Positions 46,981 through 55,588 are shown, numbered from the stretch's first letter. The stretch: 64,000 bases of DNA from Adhaeribacter aquaticus DSM 16391 (GCF_000473365.1 NZ_AXBK01000002.1:54499-118498); one strand, 5' to 3'. The notes: generated by a model from the sequence alone, not told the origin. Numbers and translations are program-made.

Positions 46981-47104
46981 TAATCAATTTATACTAGGAA
47001 AGCTTAAAAAAAATAGTGGATTGTATTTCATAATTGCAATTGCAATTCTCATTTTATTCATTTTAGTAAAACACCTCATCGGTGGTGGCATGCAACACCA
47101 TTAG
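46964..47104 (+). pseudogene. Duplicated C-terminal fragment of the 45176 membrane protein
   Basis: A 46-codon frame, possibly from a TTG at 46964, encodes KLKKNSGLYFIIAIAILILFILVKHLIGGGMQHH (given here in parts: KLKKNSGLYFIIAIAI, then LVKHLIGGG). It clearly resembles the C-terminus of the membrane protein ending at 45811. It starts inside the end of the Psd-like gene in another frame. It is probably left over from a duplication into which the Psd-like gene was inserted, though a small functional membrane peptide cannot be excluded. Confidence 0.5.
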
Positions 47105-47246
47105 AAATATGGATACAATTCAGAATCCATTTGAGCTGTTAATATTCCGGTTTGGCAGGGATATAATCTAACTTCAAAATATTAGTCTTGCTTGTATCAG
47201 CAATTCCGGTTATTTTTAAAATATTATAAAAATTAATGTTTAGAAT

Positions 47247-48326
47247 ATGAAATACGCTGGTTTGTTTGGCTTTTTGCTGCTGATTTTAGTAAATGTGCAT
47301 TTTAGTTTTAAGAACAAAGATAATCCAGCTTCCGGGCTAACTACTATCAGTATATTTGGCAAACAGCCTACCGTAACCGTCGATAAAGCCAATAACATTA
47401 AAGTAGTATTTGGCCAGGATAAAGAGATATTCTATACCTATTCCAAAGATGAAGGCAAAACCTTTATAACGCCGCAACGCATTGCCAAACAGGATAAGCT
47501 GGCATTGGGCATGACCAGAGGGCCACAAATTACCACTACCAAAGATTATACGGTAATTGCTGCTGCCGCCCATACCGGCAAAATATTGGCTTACCGCTTG
47601 AAAAATGGAGAAACCAAATGGAGCGAACCGGTTAATATTTTACATAGCGATACAACAGCCAAAGAAGGATTTGTGGCACTGGCACCTGGTAAAGATAATG
47701 TTGTTCACGCTGTTTTTCTGGATATGCGGATTGATAAAAAGAACAATATTTTTAGTGCTACATCCCCAGATGGCGGGAAAACTTGGTCAAAGAGTACCTT
47801 GGTTTACAAATCGCCGGAAGGCCGGGTATGCCCGTGCTGCCGCCCTTCAATAACTGCTGACCAAAAAGGGAATGTATTTGTGATGTTCCGAAATGAGGTA
47901 GCTGGAAACCGCGATATGTATTTAGCCCAATCGAAAGACGGCGGTAAAACTTTTAGCCCGGCCCAAAAGTTAGGCATGGGTACCTGGACCTTAAAAGGCT
48001 GCCCCATGGATGGCGGCGGTATTGCTCTGGATGCCAAAGGAAAAATTGGCACTACTTGGCGCCGGGAAAACACCATTTATTATGCGGAGCCCGGAGCGAT
48101 GGAGCAAAAAATGGGAGAGGGCCGGGCCAGTAGCCTGACTAAAACAACAAAAGGTAATTACCTGGTTTGGCAACAGGGCAATAATATTATGGCACAAACG
48201 CCAAATCAACTTGGTTCGCAAGTAATTGGAACCGGTACTTACCCCCGGTTAACTACAATGCCTAATCAAAAAGTATTAAGTGTTTGGGAAACGGATGGGA
48301 AGATTGTAGCTAAAATTTTACTATAA
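47247..48326 (+). CDS. BNR/Asp-box beta-propeller protein (sialidase-like fold)
   Basis: 359 residues with an N-terminal membrane signal and a six-bladed propeller marked by Asp-boxes such as SPDGGKTW (about 170) and SKDGGKTF (about 225). Two Cys motifs, CPCCRP (about 192) and KGCPMDGGG (about 250), are unusual and suggest metal or haem binding. The catalytic arginine triad of true sialidases is not evident. In this copper region it is more likely a periplasmic binding protein than a glycosidase. It is the last gene before repeat R2. Confidence 0.65.
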   Translation: MKYAGLFGFLLLILVNVHFSFKNKDNPASGLTTISIFGKQPTVTVDKANNIKVVFGQDKEIFYTYSKDEGKTFITPQRIAKQDKLALGMTRGPQITTTKDYTVIAAAAHTGKILAYRLKNGETKWSEPVNILHSDTTAKEGFVALAPGKDNVVHAVFLDMRIDKKNNIFSATSPDGGKTWSKSTLVYKSPEGRVCPCCRPSITADQKGNVFVMFRNEVAGNRDMYLAQSKDGGKTFSPAQKLGMGTWTLKGCPMDGGGIALDAKGKIGTTWRRENTIYYAEPGAMEQKMGEGRASSLTKTTKGNYLVWQQGNNIMAQTPNQLGSQVIGTGTYPRLTTMPNQKVLSVWETDGKIVAKILL

Positions 48327-48350
48327 CCTTAGTTTCTATAAAGCTATTTC

Positions 48351-48684
48351 GTAGTTGCATAAACCAACTAGCTTTTGGATTGGCCATTTTTTTAATGGCG
48401 GATCCAAAAGCGGGTAGCATCCGATAGCTTGCCAGCACTTTTTGCGTAGGTCTGCCGGAGCAAAGGGTGTAGGCATGCGGTAGTTTCGGATACGTTAGCG
48501 GCTAAACCGGCAAAGGGCAAGCGCCTTTTCGCCGGCGGTTTGCCGGTTGGGTGAATGGATGGGTATTTAAGCTTTTACTTTAGGAAAAGGAGCGTAGCGG
48601 ATTAACCTGGAGTAAAGGCTTAAATACTTTGCGGGAAGGATAGGAGGGGAAAGCCCGGAGCGCTAGCGAGGACTTGTACCGGAT
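48351..48684. repeat. Structured repeat R2, interrupted by IS110 copy 2
   Basis: This is the second copy of the R element. Its stems pair with different bases from R1: CTTTTGG (48372-48378) with CCAAAAG (48404-48410), and GTATTTAAGC (48563-48572) with GCTTAAATAC (48618-48627). AACCGGCAAA/TTTGCCGGTT is retained. The element resumes after the IS with GGTTCTTTGAGCC (about 50048-50060). The last ~70 bp before the IS are nearly identical to R1. Confidence 0.8.
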
Positions 48685-48751
48685 AGGTACTGTGTTAAAA
48701 GTCAAGTTTATTTACAGATATTTTTAGGAAGCAATCACCTACCTGGTGTTG

Positions 48752-49798
48752 CTATCCTGCGCAGCAAGGGCTTAATGCTCTTGCTGTTTTTTCTTGGGGC
48801 AGTGGGGAATAAAACTCCTCTTTTTTATACAAACTATACATGAGCAAAAGTAGTTTTCGCTGCACGGCTACTAATGCTACAATGGGCTTTGCCTTGTTTG
48901 GTTTCAGGCGCAGGTAAAATTCCCGCAAGGTTGGGTTCACCCGTATGGCCGTCATCGAAGGCATGTACAAGATGCTACGGATGTGCTTATTGCCCTTCTT
49001 ACTTATTTTGGTGCTGCCCCTAAAATTACCCGACTCCTTCAGCACTACATCAAAGCCAGCATAACTGGTGAGCTGTTTAGCTGAATTTATCTCATTAAAC
49101 CCACAGGTTTCTCCCACTACCGTGGCTGCTGAAAGGAATGATACGCCCGGAATGCTTTCCAGGTACCGCATCTTCTGAGCCAGCTTTTCATCTGAGGCTA
49201 CCAGATCCCGCATTTCCTGCTCCACTTCTTCCAGCTGTTCCTCTAACAGTTTTAAGCGCCTGGCATACCGTTTCACTTCTTTTTTATTGCTATAAGCAGC
49301 CGTTTCTACCGCATGCAGCCGGTTATTTTCTACATTCTTTTCTTTAAGCAAAAAAGAGCGTTCCCGGCTTAAGGCTTTTAGCTGCTGGAAAGCTTTATCC
49401 GGAGGAGACCAATTAGTAAGCTTGCGTTCACAACCCAACATGGCCAGCATCCGGCTGTCCAAGGCATCCGTTTTAGAGCGCTGATCCAGGCTTTGGGCAT
49501 ACCGTTTTACCCGGCCCGATTGCATTACGCTGACAGTATACCCAGATTGGTGCAGGTACACAGCCAATGCTTCATGGTAAACTCCGGTTGCTTCCATCAC
49601 TACCACTAGTTTCTCCTTCAGGATGTTAAGTTTGTTTAGCCAGCCGGTTATTTTCTGGAATCCGGAAGAATCATTGGCGACATCACCTTTAAAAATAAAT
49701 TCCTTTTCCAGGTCTGTTTTTAATGTTCCCAGGCAAATGGCTAAAGTGTCTTTAGCTACATCAATGCCCAGGGCGTGTTTTAATACATCAGCTTCCAT
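48752..49798 (-). CDS. IS110-family transposase, copy 2
   Basis: The 348-residue protein is identical to that encoded at 16042-17088, with intact DEDD motifs and the C-terminal serine domain. Identity of two copies within one region indicates recent transposition or gene conversion. The N-terminus reads MEADVLKHALGIDVAKDT and starts with ATG at 49798. Confidence 0.95.
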   Translation of the reverse strand: MEADVLKHALGIDVAKDTLAICLGTLKTDLEKEFIFKGDVANDSSGFQKITGWLNKLNILKEKLVVVMEATGVYHEALAVYLHQSGYTVSVMQSGRVKRYAQSLDQRSKTDALDSRMLAMLGCERKLTNWSPPDKAFQQLKALSRERSFLLKEKNVENNRLHAVETAAYSNKKEVKRYARRLKLLEEQLEEVEQEMRDLVASDEKLAQKMRYLESIPGVSFLSAATVVGETCGFNEINSAKQLTSYAGFDVVLKESGNFRGSTKISKKGNKHIRSILYMPSMTAIRVNPTLREFYLRLKPNKAKPIVALVAVQRKLLLLMYSLYKKEEFYSPLPQEKTARALSPCCAG

Positions 49799-50043
49799 AG
49801 GTTAATTAGCTTTTAAAACCAGAAACTTTCTCCTCAGCCTTTGCTCGCTTTTGATTCGGCCTCGTTAAATGGACCCAGGTACTGTTCAGGCTCTAAAGAA
49901 AGTAGATAGCAGGATGGAATTTCTATCCGACGGCATCATCAACATGTGCCCTGCCTAGTTCACCCTATCCCTGCTATCTGGTTTTTGTTATCAATAATTT
50001 ATCTATTATTAACCTACGTACAAATCAAAATGCGAACATACGA
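49799..50043 (-). ncRNA. Candidate bridge RNA of IS110 copy 2
   Basis: This carries the same sequence as the candidate bridge RNA of copy 1, including the 10-bp stem and the segments matching the target (TGCCTAGTTC at 49952-49961) and the IS left end (AGGTACTGT at 49877-49885). Both copies would produce the same guide, so both would aim at the same R-element site. Confidence 0.65.
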
Positions 50044-50223
50044 GCCTGGTTCTTTGAGCCCGCCACACTTAAAAACTTAACTTGTTAAGTCTAATTGTTA
50101 CAACTTTTTATTTTAGATATTTTAAATAAGGATATACAATTCCTATTATTTAGACTGAATCGTATTTTAGATATTGGAAATTCTATTATGGACAGGTTAC
50201 TTTTACAAATAACTTTATAAACT

Positions 50224-50538
50224 TTAACTAATCAAACTTAAATAAAAAGGCTCCGCTTGTAAATCTTTTTCCTCCATAAATGCTTCTACATCCTTCTGGA
50301 AAAGATGATACATTTGGCGAATTGTGTAATTGGTGCTTTCAGCTTTTAAAACTTGACTTATGGCTTGTAAATGAAAATTTAAAATGTCTTGTTTAGTTTT
50401 GTCTAGCGGGGTCCATATAATCTTATCTTGCAGGTTCATTAATTCTGGGAATTTATGCTGATTAAGTATAATGGTCCGTTGTAATTTACTTACTATATGT
50501 AAGTAATGTGCAAAAGATTTTATTTGTTTAAGTACCAT
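50224..50538 (-). CDS. Unidentified 104-residue protein
   Basis: A predicted helical soluble protein without motifs I recognise, AT-rich, starting with ATG at 50538. It stands alone between IS110 copy 2 and a GIY-YIG gene. It may be a small accessory or toxin-like protein. It could also be a chance frame in AT-rich DNA, although its length and amino-acid composition look protein-like. Confidence 0.4.
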   Translation of the reverse strand: MVLKQIKSFAHYLHIVSKLQRTIILNQHKFPELMNLQDKIIWTPLDKTKQDILNFHLQAISQVLKAESTNYTIRQMYHLFQKDVEAFMEEKDLQAEPFYLSLIS

Positions 50539-51065
50539 TTTTGCTTGTGAATCATTAGTTCAAATAAGGTTCTTATCGCCTTAACCATGTTGCTTGGTTA
50601 ATAATAAAATCTTAATTTATGGGGATTGTACTCAATAATTTAATAATAACTAAAATAATATCTCCGTATAAGCAAAGTTAAAAAATAAACAGTAAACTCT
50701 TAAAATAAAATAGGTTGTCTAAATTAATATTTAACTAAGCAAAGGAAGGTTTGGGAAGTAGAAGAAATTAACCAAATGTTCGAAAACTTATATTCTTCTC
50801 AGTTTAGTAAGAATAAAGTATCAGACTATGCTAATGTATGTCTGCTATTTACTTACCCGGAAGCACAATATTAAGAAAATCAGTTTTCTTAAATCTTATA
50901 AAGCAATATTGGGAGGGCGTCTAGCCGTAACCGATAGTTTAGATAACTATCTGCCTTAAACCCCTGTGTTTCTTAAAACCATCCCTTACAGGGTGATATA
51001 ACCCTTGATACATCTAATTTGGAATTTATTTAATACTTAAGAAAAGGTTTACGTCATTTTGATAA
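50539..51065. other. Non-coding stretch with two small inverted repeats
   Basis: No credible gene is seen. GATAGTT/AACTATC (50933-50939, 50945-50951) and CCCTGT/ACAGGG (50962-50967, 50988-50993) are small hairpins downstream of the GIY-YIG gene on the minus strand and could end that transcript. The rest is AT-rich and featureless. Confidence 0.4.
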
Positions 51066-51434
51066 TCAACCAATTAAATCCAATTGCCACCACTTATTAT
51101 ATTGAATATTCAGACGGGGCTGCCAGGCTTTAATACACCGCTTTTCGTACTGTAATGCTTCCCTTTTAGAATCAAAAGCTTTCAAGTATATAGTGGTCTG
51201 CTTATTTATCTTATGCGTATGTTTTACCATTCGCCAATAAACGGAGCGGGTACAACCTATATAAACCGGTTTAAACTCTGGTGTATCCGGCTTCCCCTCA
51301 AATATAAAATAAACATAATATCTTTCTCCAGATAAGTCACGGGCTTTCCTTAATAAATCGAGGCGGGTATAGTGTTTCATTTCCATCTGGAAAGCATACC
51401 AATCGTAAAGCCTTAATTTGGATAGTGTAACCAT
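51066..51434 (-). CDS. GIY-YIG nuclease-like protein
   Basis: 122 residues. YYVYFIF (39-45) stands for the GIY strand and VYIG (57-60) for the YIG strand. They are followed by R68 in YWRMVKH, E97 in ALQYEKRC and the asparagine of QPRLN (109). These match the GIY-YIG single-domain nuclease fold, so strand-cleaving activity is plausible. It is a single-domain form about the size of UvrC N-domain or YhbQ-like proteins. It is transcribed divergently from the fic gene across a roughly 300-bp AT-rich region. Confidence 0.7.
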   Translation of the reverse strand: MVTLSKLRLYDWYAFQMEMKHYTRLDLLRKARDLSGERYYVYFIFEGKPDTPEFKPVYIGCTRSVYWRMVKHTHKINKQTTIYLKAFDSKREALQYEKRCIKAWQPRLNIQYNKWWQLDLIG

Positions 51435-51644
51435 TAAACAAATGCTATAATTTTTCCTTTTTGTATAATATTATAATATTATAACATTATACAATTATAC
51501 GAAATTATTCTCTTATTAATCAATATATTAGCATATATTTATAAACATATTTATGTTAATAATTTCCGACTTTATTTTACTTCCATTTCATATTAATTGG
51601 TAGAAGTACATATAATAATCCAAATATTGAATCCATGATTTGTC

Positions 51645-51713
51645 ATGTACCATTGTGGTACATATAATTAAGCTCATGTACCATAGAGGGACACGTCTAG
51701 GATTCATGTACCA
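51645..51713. promoter_or_regulatory. Operator-like array upstream of fic: three ATGTACCA repeats
   Basis: ATGTACCA occurs at 51645-51652, 51676-51683 and 51706-51713, spaced 31 and 30 bp, close to three helical turns. The first copy is also half of a palindrome, ATGTACC (51645-51651) with GGTACAT (51657-51663). The array lies immediately upstream of the fic start at 51733. The Fic protein ends in a winged-helix-like domain, so autoregulation is a reasonable inference. Confidence 0.6.
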
Positions 51714-51732
51714 AAATTGTTATTTTTGTCTC

Positions 51733-52836
51733 ATGACATCTGCAATTGCTGATTTATCTTCTGAAAAGCCATTTAATAATCTTTCATTACTGCCTCCGCC
51801 CTTAGAGAAAATGGAATCCATTGCCATTTTAAAACAGGAAAGTAAAGCTGCGGTGGCGGTGGCGGAATTGAAGGGACTGGCTAAAACTTTACCCAATCCC
51901 GGCATTTTGCTTAATGCAATTGTGTTAAAAGAGGCCCAGGCAAGTTCCGAAGTAGAAAATATTATTACTACCCACGATAAATTGTATCAGGCTTTGGCTG
52001 CTACTTCCGTGCAAGCGGATCCAGCCACAAAAGAAGTATTACGTTATCGGGAGGCCTTGTTATCCGGATTTAAAGAAATAGAAGAAAAAGGATTCATCAA
52101 TACCAATAGCATTTGCCGAATTCAAGCTATCCTGGAAGAAAATGAGGCCGGTATCCGGCAATTACCAGGAACGGCGCTTAAAAATGATTTGACGGGAGTT
52201 ACCATCTATACGCCACCGGATGATAAAAATGTGATTAACAATTTAATGCGGAATCTGGAGAATTACTTAAATGAAGAACCGGGCGAAATCTCGCCGTTTA
52301 TCCGGATGGCCATTCAGCATTACCAGTTTGAAAGCATTCACCCCTTTTATGACGGCAACGGGCGGACAGGCAGGATTCTAAATGTCTTATATCTAATTCT
52401 ACATAGACAGTTGGACCTCCCCATTATATTTTTAAGTGGTTTCATAATTGCCCATAAAAGCACGTATTACCGGTTACTACAGGAAGTAAGAACGAAGGGC
52501 AGTTGGGAAGAATGGATTTTATTTATGCTGCAAGCCACGGAAACAACGGCTCGGCAAACCATTGAACAAGTAAAAGCTATTCATCAGTTATTTGATGATG
52601 TGCAAACCAAAGTAAAACAAGAAGCAAATAAAATTTATTCTAAAGATTTAATTGAGCAACTATTTGTTCACCCTTATACTAAGATTGAATATATTTCCAG
52701 TGGTTTAAGTCTGGAAAGAAAGGCTGCTTCGCGCTATTTAAAAGTTCTACATGAAATAGGAGTGTTAACCTTAAAACAAATAGGTAAGGAGAATATCTAT
52801 ATTAATGAAGGGCTTTATGAATTGCTGAAAAGGTAG
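51733..52836 (+). CDS. fic: Fic family protein with C-terminal winged-helix domain
   Basis: 367 residues from the ATG at 51733. The frame is open upstream to 51640, but that part is the operator region. An N-terminal Fic_N-type domain (SLLPPPLEKMESIAILKQ) is followed by the Fic core with HPFYDGNGRTGR starting at H203, the AMP-transferase active site. A C-terminal winged-helix-like region (about 290-365) follows. The motif is intact, so adenylylation of a target protein is likely. The segment SSEVENIITT near residue 80 resembles the (S/T)xxxE(G/N) inhibitory motif, suggesting self-restraint. A truncated homologue lies at 63463. Confidence 0.9.
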   Translation: MTSAIADLSSEKPFNNLSLLPPPLEKMESIAILKQESKAAVAVAELKGLAKTLPNPGILLNAIVLKEAQASSEVENIITTHDKLYQALAATSVQADPATKEVLRYREALLSGFKEIEEKGFINTNSICRIQAILEENEAGIRQLPGTALKNDLTGVTIYTPPDDKNVINNLMRNLENYLNEEPGEISPFIRMAIQHYQFESIHPFYDGNGRTGRILNVLYLILHRQLDLPIIFLSGFIIAHKSTYYRLLQEVRTKGSWEEWILFMLQATETTARQTIEQVKAIHQLFDDVQTKVKQEANKIYSKDLIEQLFVHPYTKIEYISSGLSLERKAASRYLKVLHEIGVLTLKQIGKENIYINEGLYELLKR

Positions 52837-53007
52837 TAGAAACTTCTATTTAACATAAGGTAAATTATTTGGGCATTATAATTTATACTATGAGCGTTAA
52901 TTCTGAGAGGAGAGGCTAAAATTAGTCAAATTGCATTCTGTAACTGGTAGTCCCAACTGGCCCTTAATATGAAGTAATTTTAGGAGAATTGCCAAAACCA
53001 CAATGCA
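52837..53007. repeat. Diverged repeat D1, downstream of fic
   Basis: This 170-bp stretch shares blocks with 62331-62493: ACTTCTATTTAACATAA, a following AAATTATT segment, and TCCCAACTG-CCC-TTAAT. In both places it directly precedes an R element. It follows the stop codon of the complete fic gene here, so D plus R may be the normal downstream neighbour of fic. Confidence 0.6.
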
Positions 53008-53360
53008 CTTAGCGTTTTAATTGGTCCTTTTAAGGACGAATCAAAAGGCGGGTAGAAAGCAGTAGCTTGCCTTCACGGTTTGCGAAGGAGCGCCGCAGCA
53101 AACGATGTGGGCTTACGGTAGTTTCGGATTCGTTAGCGGCTAAACCGGTAATGGGCCAGCACTTTTCTTGCCAGCGGTTTGCCGGTTGGGTGAATTGATG
53201 GTATTTAAGGTTTTACTTTAGGAAAAGTAGAGCAGCGGATTGATCTTAAGTTTAGGCTTAAATACTTTTGCAGGAAGGATAGAAGGGAATAGTCCGGAGC
53301 GCTAACTAGAACTTGTAAAGGATTGCCTAGTTCTTTAGAACCCGCCCTTAATAAAACATT
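53008..53360. repeat. Structured repeat R3, without an insertion (empty site)
   Basis: This is the most diverged R copy and the only uninterrupted one. It keeps GTATTTAAG (53201-53209) with CTTAAATAC (53257-53265) and the conserved core TTAGCGGCTAAACCGG. The IS110 site reads GGATTGCCTAGTTC at 53320-53333, followed by the small hairpin GTTCTTTAGAAC (53331 onward is TTCTTTAGAA). It provides the before-insertion reference for defining IS110 ends. Confidence 0.75.
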
Positions 53361-53507
53361 AACTTATCAGATTGAAGAGCCACCTTTTATTATAAGCAAG
53401 GTTCAATTGGACAATAGATATTCACTAACAACTTAAACGCTGTCGGGTTCTGTTCCGAGCCAAGCTCCTAATAAGAAGGCAAGCAGTGAAAAGGAATCCG
53501 TTAAACA

Positions 53508-53536
53508 TGAAAAAGCCCTTTTGGAGGGCTTTTTCA
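53508..53536. terminator. Bidirectional hairpin terminator
   Basis: A perfect 12-bp stem, TGAAAAAGCCCT (53508-53519) with AGGGCTTTTTCA (53525-53536), has a 5-nt loop and A/T-rich arms. It lies about 190 bp beyond the stop of the minus-strand cyclase gene and could end that operon. No other gene between it and the fic/R3 region would need it. Confidence 0.85.
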
Positions 53537-53722
53537 TTTACTTTATAATCTCACCTATTTATTCGCTACTACGTTAAATCACCATATAAGTCCAGAAAAT
53601 ATAACTTAAAGATAACATAGTAGTCCTGTTAATGAAGGCACATTAATTCAATAAGAGATATACAATTCCTGAATATCTAATCCGGCCTTGTTTTCCTCTG
53701 ATATAGACAAATACATAAAGGG

Positions 53723-55051
53723 TTACTGAACAAATACAAAATGGCGTGCATATACGTTGCCATTATACCGCACAATTTTGCATTGAATTTGATGGTGGCC
53801 TAAATAAGCGGTATTGGCCGTTGCCTTAACTCCATTATCATAATGGCCTTGTAGGTTATGCTTCAAATCCTGCTTAGCAGCGGCTTCCGCGCCGGTATTG
53901 GTTACTTCCCAGGAAATATTTTCATTTTGAGCTTTTATGTACGGGTTACCATATTGATTGACAAGTGTAAAATTCAGTGTGCCTCCTTTTGGTATAGAAA
54001 ACAAATTTTGCGGATAAATTTTTGTTTGTTCATTAAAGGTGTATTCGCACTTAATCCTAACGGAAGGTTCTTCAATTTTTAAATCCTTTCCGTTTGAATC
54101 TTTGATCATAAAGTCAAATGTTTTAAGATAAGTATGCCAATCAAATTCCCAGTACCTGTATTTTGGTGGCCCCTGGAATATATAGGGATCGGCCACCGCT
54201 TTGTAACTACCGGAAGAGGAGTCGTAAACCGTTGGTACCCGCAAATAATTCGAGGGCAAATCAAGTTTATCTTTAATATTATTACCGATCATAATGCCAT
54301 TCGAAGGAGCTTCCGCTTGCAGCTTGGCCGCTAAATCGGTATGCAGGCTAGTTGTAGTCAATTCACTGCAATTGGGAATACCGTAATGTGACCAAAGCAC
54401 GGTGTCATCGTCCCCATAATCGATTCCCATCCGGATACGCAGCGGATCTATTTCCATGGCTCTAAACGAACTGGCTAAATCGGTACTGATGAATTGTGCT
54501 AATACGGAAGCCGCATTTAACGCCGAGATCACGGCATCGTTACGATGCACGTCCCGCCCGACAAAGTAGACAAATATACCGTCTCCCTGCAACCGTTGGA
54601 TGTGTCCGCCGAAGAAGTTACAGATGTAAATTGCTAATGACAAAATAGCATCCTTCATTAACCGGACCTGGGGAAGTGGATATTTCGCAGATAACCGGGT
54701 GGAGCCTTTAATATCGGCAAACATGGAAACAGCATAATGATTTTCATACTGATTATGCAGCAAATGCTTAAAATCCGGATGAGGGCCTAAAATAGCACTA
54801 TGGGATCTCCAGGGCAAAACACCAAATAACTTAGTTAGCTGGTCCTCAATATTGGCTGGCACCATATTTTTATCTGCCAGCAATACGGTTTTCATATCCC
54901 TTGTAGAGCTAAATACTTTGGTACGGGAAGAACTTCCTGGAAGAGAATCAAATCCGCCGAATCGTCCTCCTTTTTCAAAACTTTCATATACTTGCCCTTT
55001 TGTTTCAAAAATCCCTTCTATGGATCGCAATTCATTTTCGAATAATCTCAT
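53723..55051 (-). CDS. pycC: Pycsar-type nucleotide cyclase with C-terminal AGS-C-like sensor domain
   Basis: 442 residues. A class III adenylate/guanylate cyclase domain (about 105-290) carries the two metal-binding aspartates D113 (FADIKGS) and D157 (LQGDGIFVYF), and IRMGIDYGDDD near 206. The C-terminal ~145 residues are beta-rich and resemble the AGS-C sensor domain found on Pycsar cyclases and some CD-NTases. In Pycsar immunity the enzyme makes cCMP or cUMP on phage infection. The gene follows the membrane effector by 12 bp on the same strand, the standard Pycsar pair. Which nucleotide it makes cannot be read from sequence. Confidence 0.85.
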   Translation of the reverse strand: MRLFENELRSIEGIFETKGQVYESFEKGGRFGGFDSLPGSSSRTKVFSSTRDMKTVLLADKNMVPANIEDQLTKLFGVLPWRSHSAILGPHPDFKHLLHNQYENHYAVSMFADIKGSTRLSAKYPLPQVRLMKDAILSLAIYICNFFGGHIQRLQGDGIFVYFVGRDVHRNDAVISALNAASVLAQFISTDLASSFRAMEIDPLRIRMGIDYGDDDTVLWSHYGIPNCSELTTTSLHTDLAAKLQAEAPSNGIMIGNNIKDKLDLPSNYLRVPTVYDSSSGSYKAVADPYIFQGPPKYRYWEFDWHTYLKTFDFMIKDSNGKDLKIEEPSVRIKCEYTFNEQTKIYPQNLFSIPKGGTLNFTLVNQYGNPYIKAQNENISWEVTNTGAEAAAKQDLKHNLQGHYDNGVKATANTAYLGHHQIQCKIVRYNGNVYARHFVFVQ

Positions 55052-55063
55052 GCCTACTAGCTT

Positions 55064-55588
55064 TTAAAAATTAAACATAAAAAGTAGAAACAACACCATT
55101 AATAATATTAATTCTGCATAAATTACTCTACTGGCCCAACTGATGTAGGCAAACTTCTTATTGACGATTCTGGCAACCTGGTGGGACTGTCGGCTTAAAT
55201 CATCAATCGTACCTGCTTCATCTTGTTTAGCAATTTCTGTAAGAAAAGTAGATTGGTCCAACTCGCTGACCGATCCAAAGTAAATTAATGATTGATAAGC
55301 TCCCCGTAGGTTGCCTGAATCAAGGGAAGGATAAACAGCCTTTATACTCAACCAAATTGATAGAATGGAACTTATAATAAATAAGGCCGATATAACCTGG
55401 AACCAAGCTAAAAGTATACATTGGTCTCGAAGTTTATCTACCAAATCCAAATACTTAATAATGTAACCACCCGCAGCAAATGAATTAAAAGCTAACAAAA
55501 AGCTTCCTTTGGTGTTAACTGCGTTTGCATAAGCATCATAGCGGCCAATAATAAATTTCAGGTGGGAAATCTTTTCTTTATTATCCAT
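55064..55588 (-). CDS. pycTM: Pycsar membrane effector (PycTM, DUF5706-like)
   Basis: 174 residues with transmembrane helices at about 28-48, 53-80 and 150-173, and a soluble loop with conserved acidic and polar residues between them. The N-terminus (KISHLKFIIGRYDAYANAVNTKGSFLLAFN) is typical of the Pycsar effector/DUF5706 family. These proteins bind the cyclic pyrimidine made by PycC and disrupt the inner membrane. It lies 12 bp upstream of the cyclase and 113 bp downstream of the E1-like gene, all on one strand. Confidence 0.85.
   Translation of the reverse strand: MDNKEKISHLKFIIGRYDAYANAVNTKGSFLLAFNSFAAGGYIIKYLDLVDKLRDQCILLAWFQVISALFIISSILSIWLSIKAVYPSLDSGNLRGAYQSLIYFGSVSELDQSTFLTEIAKQDEAGTIDDLSRQSHQVARIVNKKFAYISWASRVIYAELILLMVLFLLFMFNF

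Larger units (their letters stand above)
48685..50043 (-). mobile_element. IS110-family insertion sequence, copy 2 (complete)
   Basis: The element is 1,359 bp and appears identical by eye to copy 1, in the same orientation and at the same site within an R repeat (GGAT at left, GCCTGGTTC at right). With copy 1 it forms two direct repeats 32.7 kb apart that bracket the whole metal region. Homologous recombination between them could excise or amplify that region. Confidence 0.9.

Noticed and set aside
47247..48326. True sialidase
   Set aside because: Asp-boxes only show the propeller fold. The catalytic arginine triad and Tyr/Glu pair could not be identified, and the unusual Cys motifs point elsewhere.
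15975..50043. Classical composite transposon built on the two IS110 copies
   Set aside because: IS110 elements move as single circles by guided recombination and are not known to mobilise intervening DNA through outer ends. Homologous recombination is the simpler inference.
53380..53500. Possible tRNA remnant around CGGGTTCTGTTCCGAG
   Set aside because: The segment has no acceptor or anticodon stems and does not fit a T-arm.
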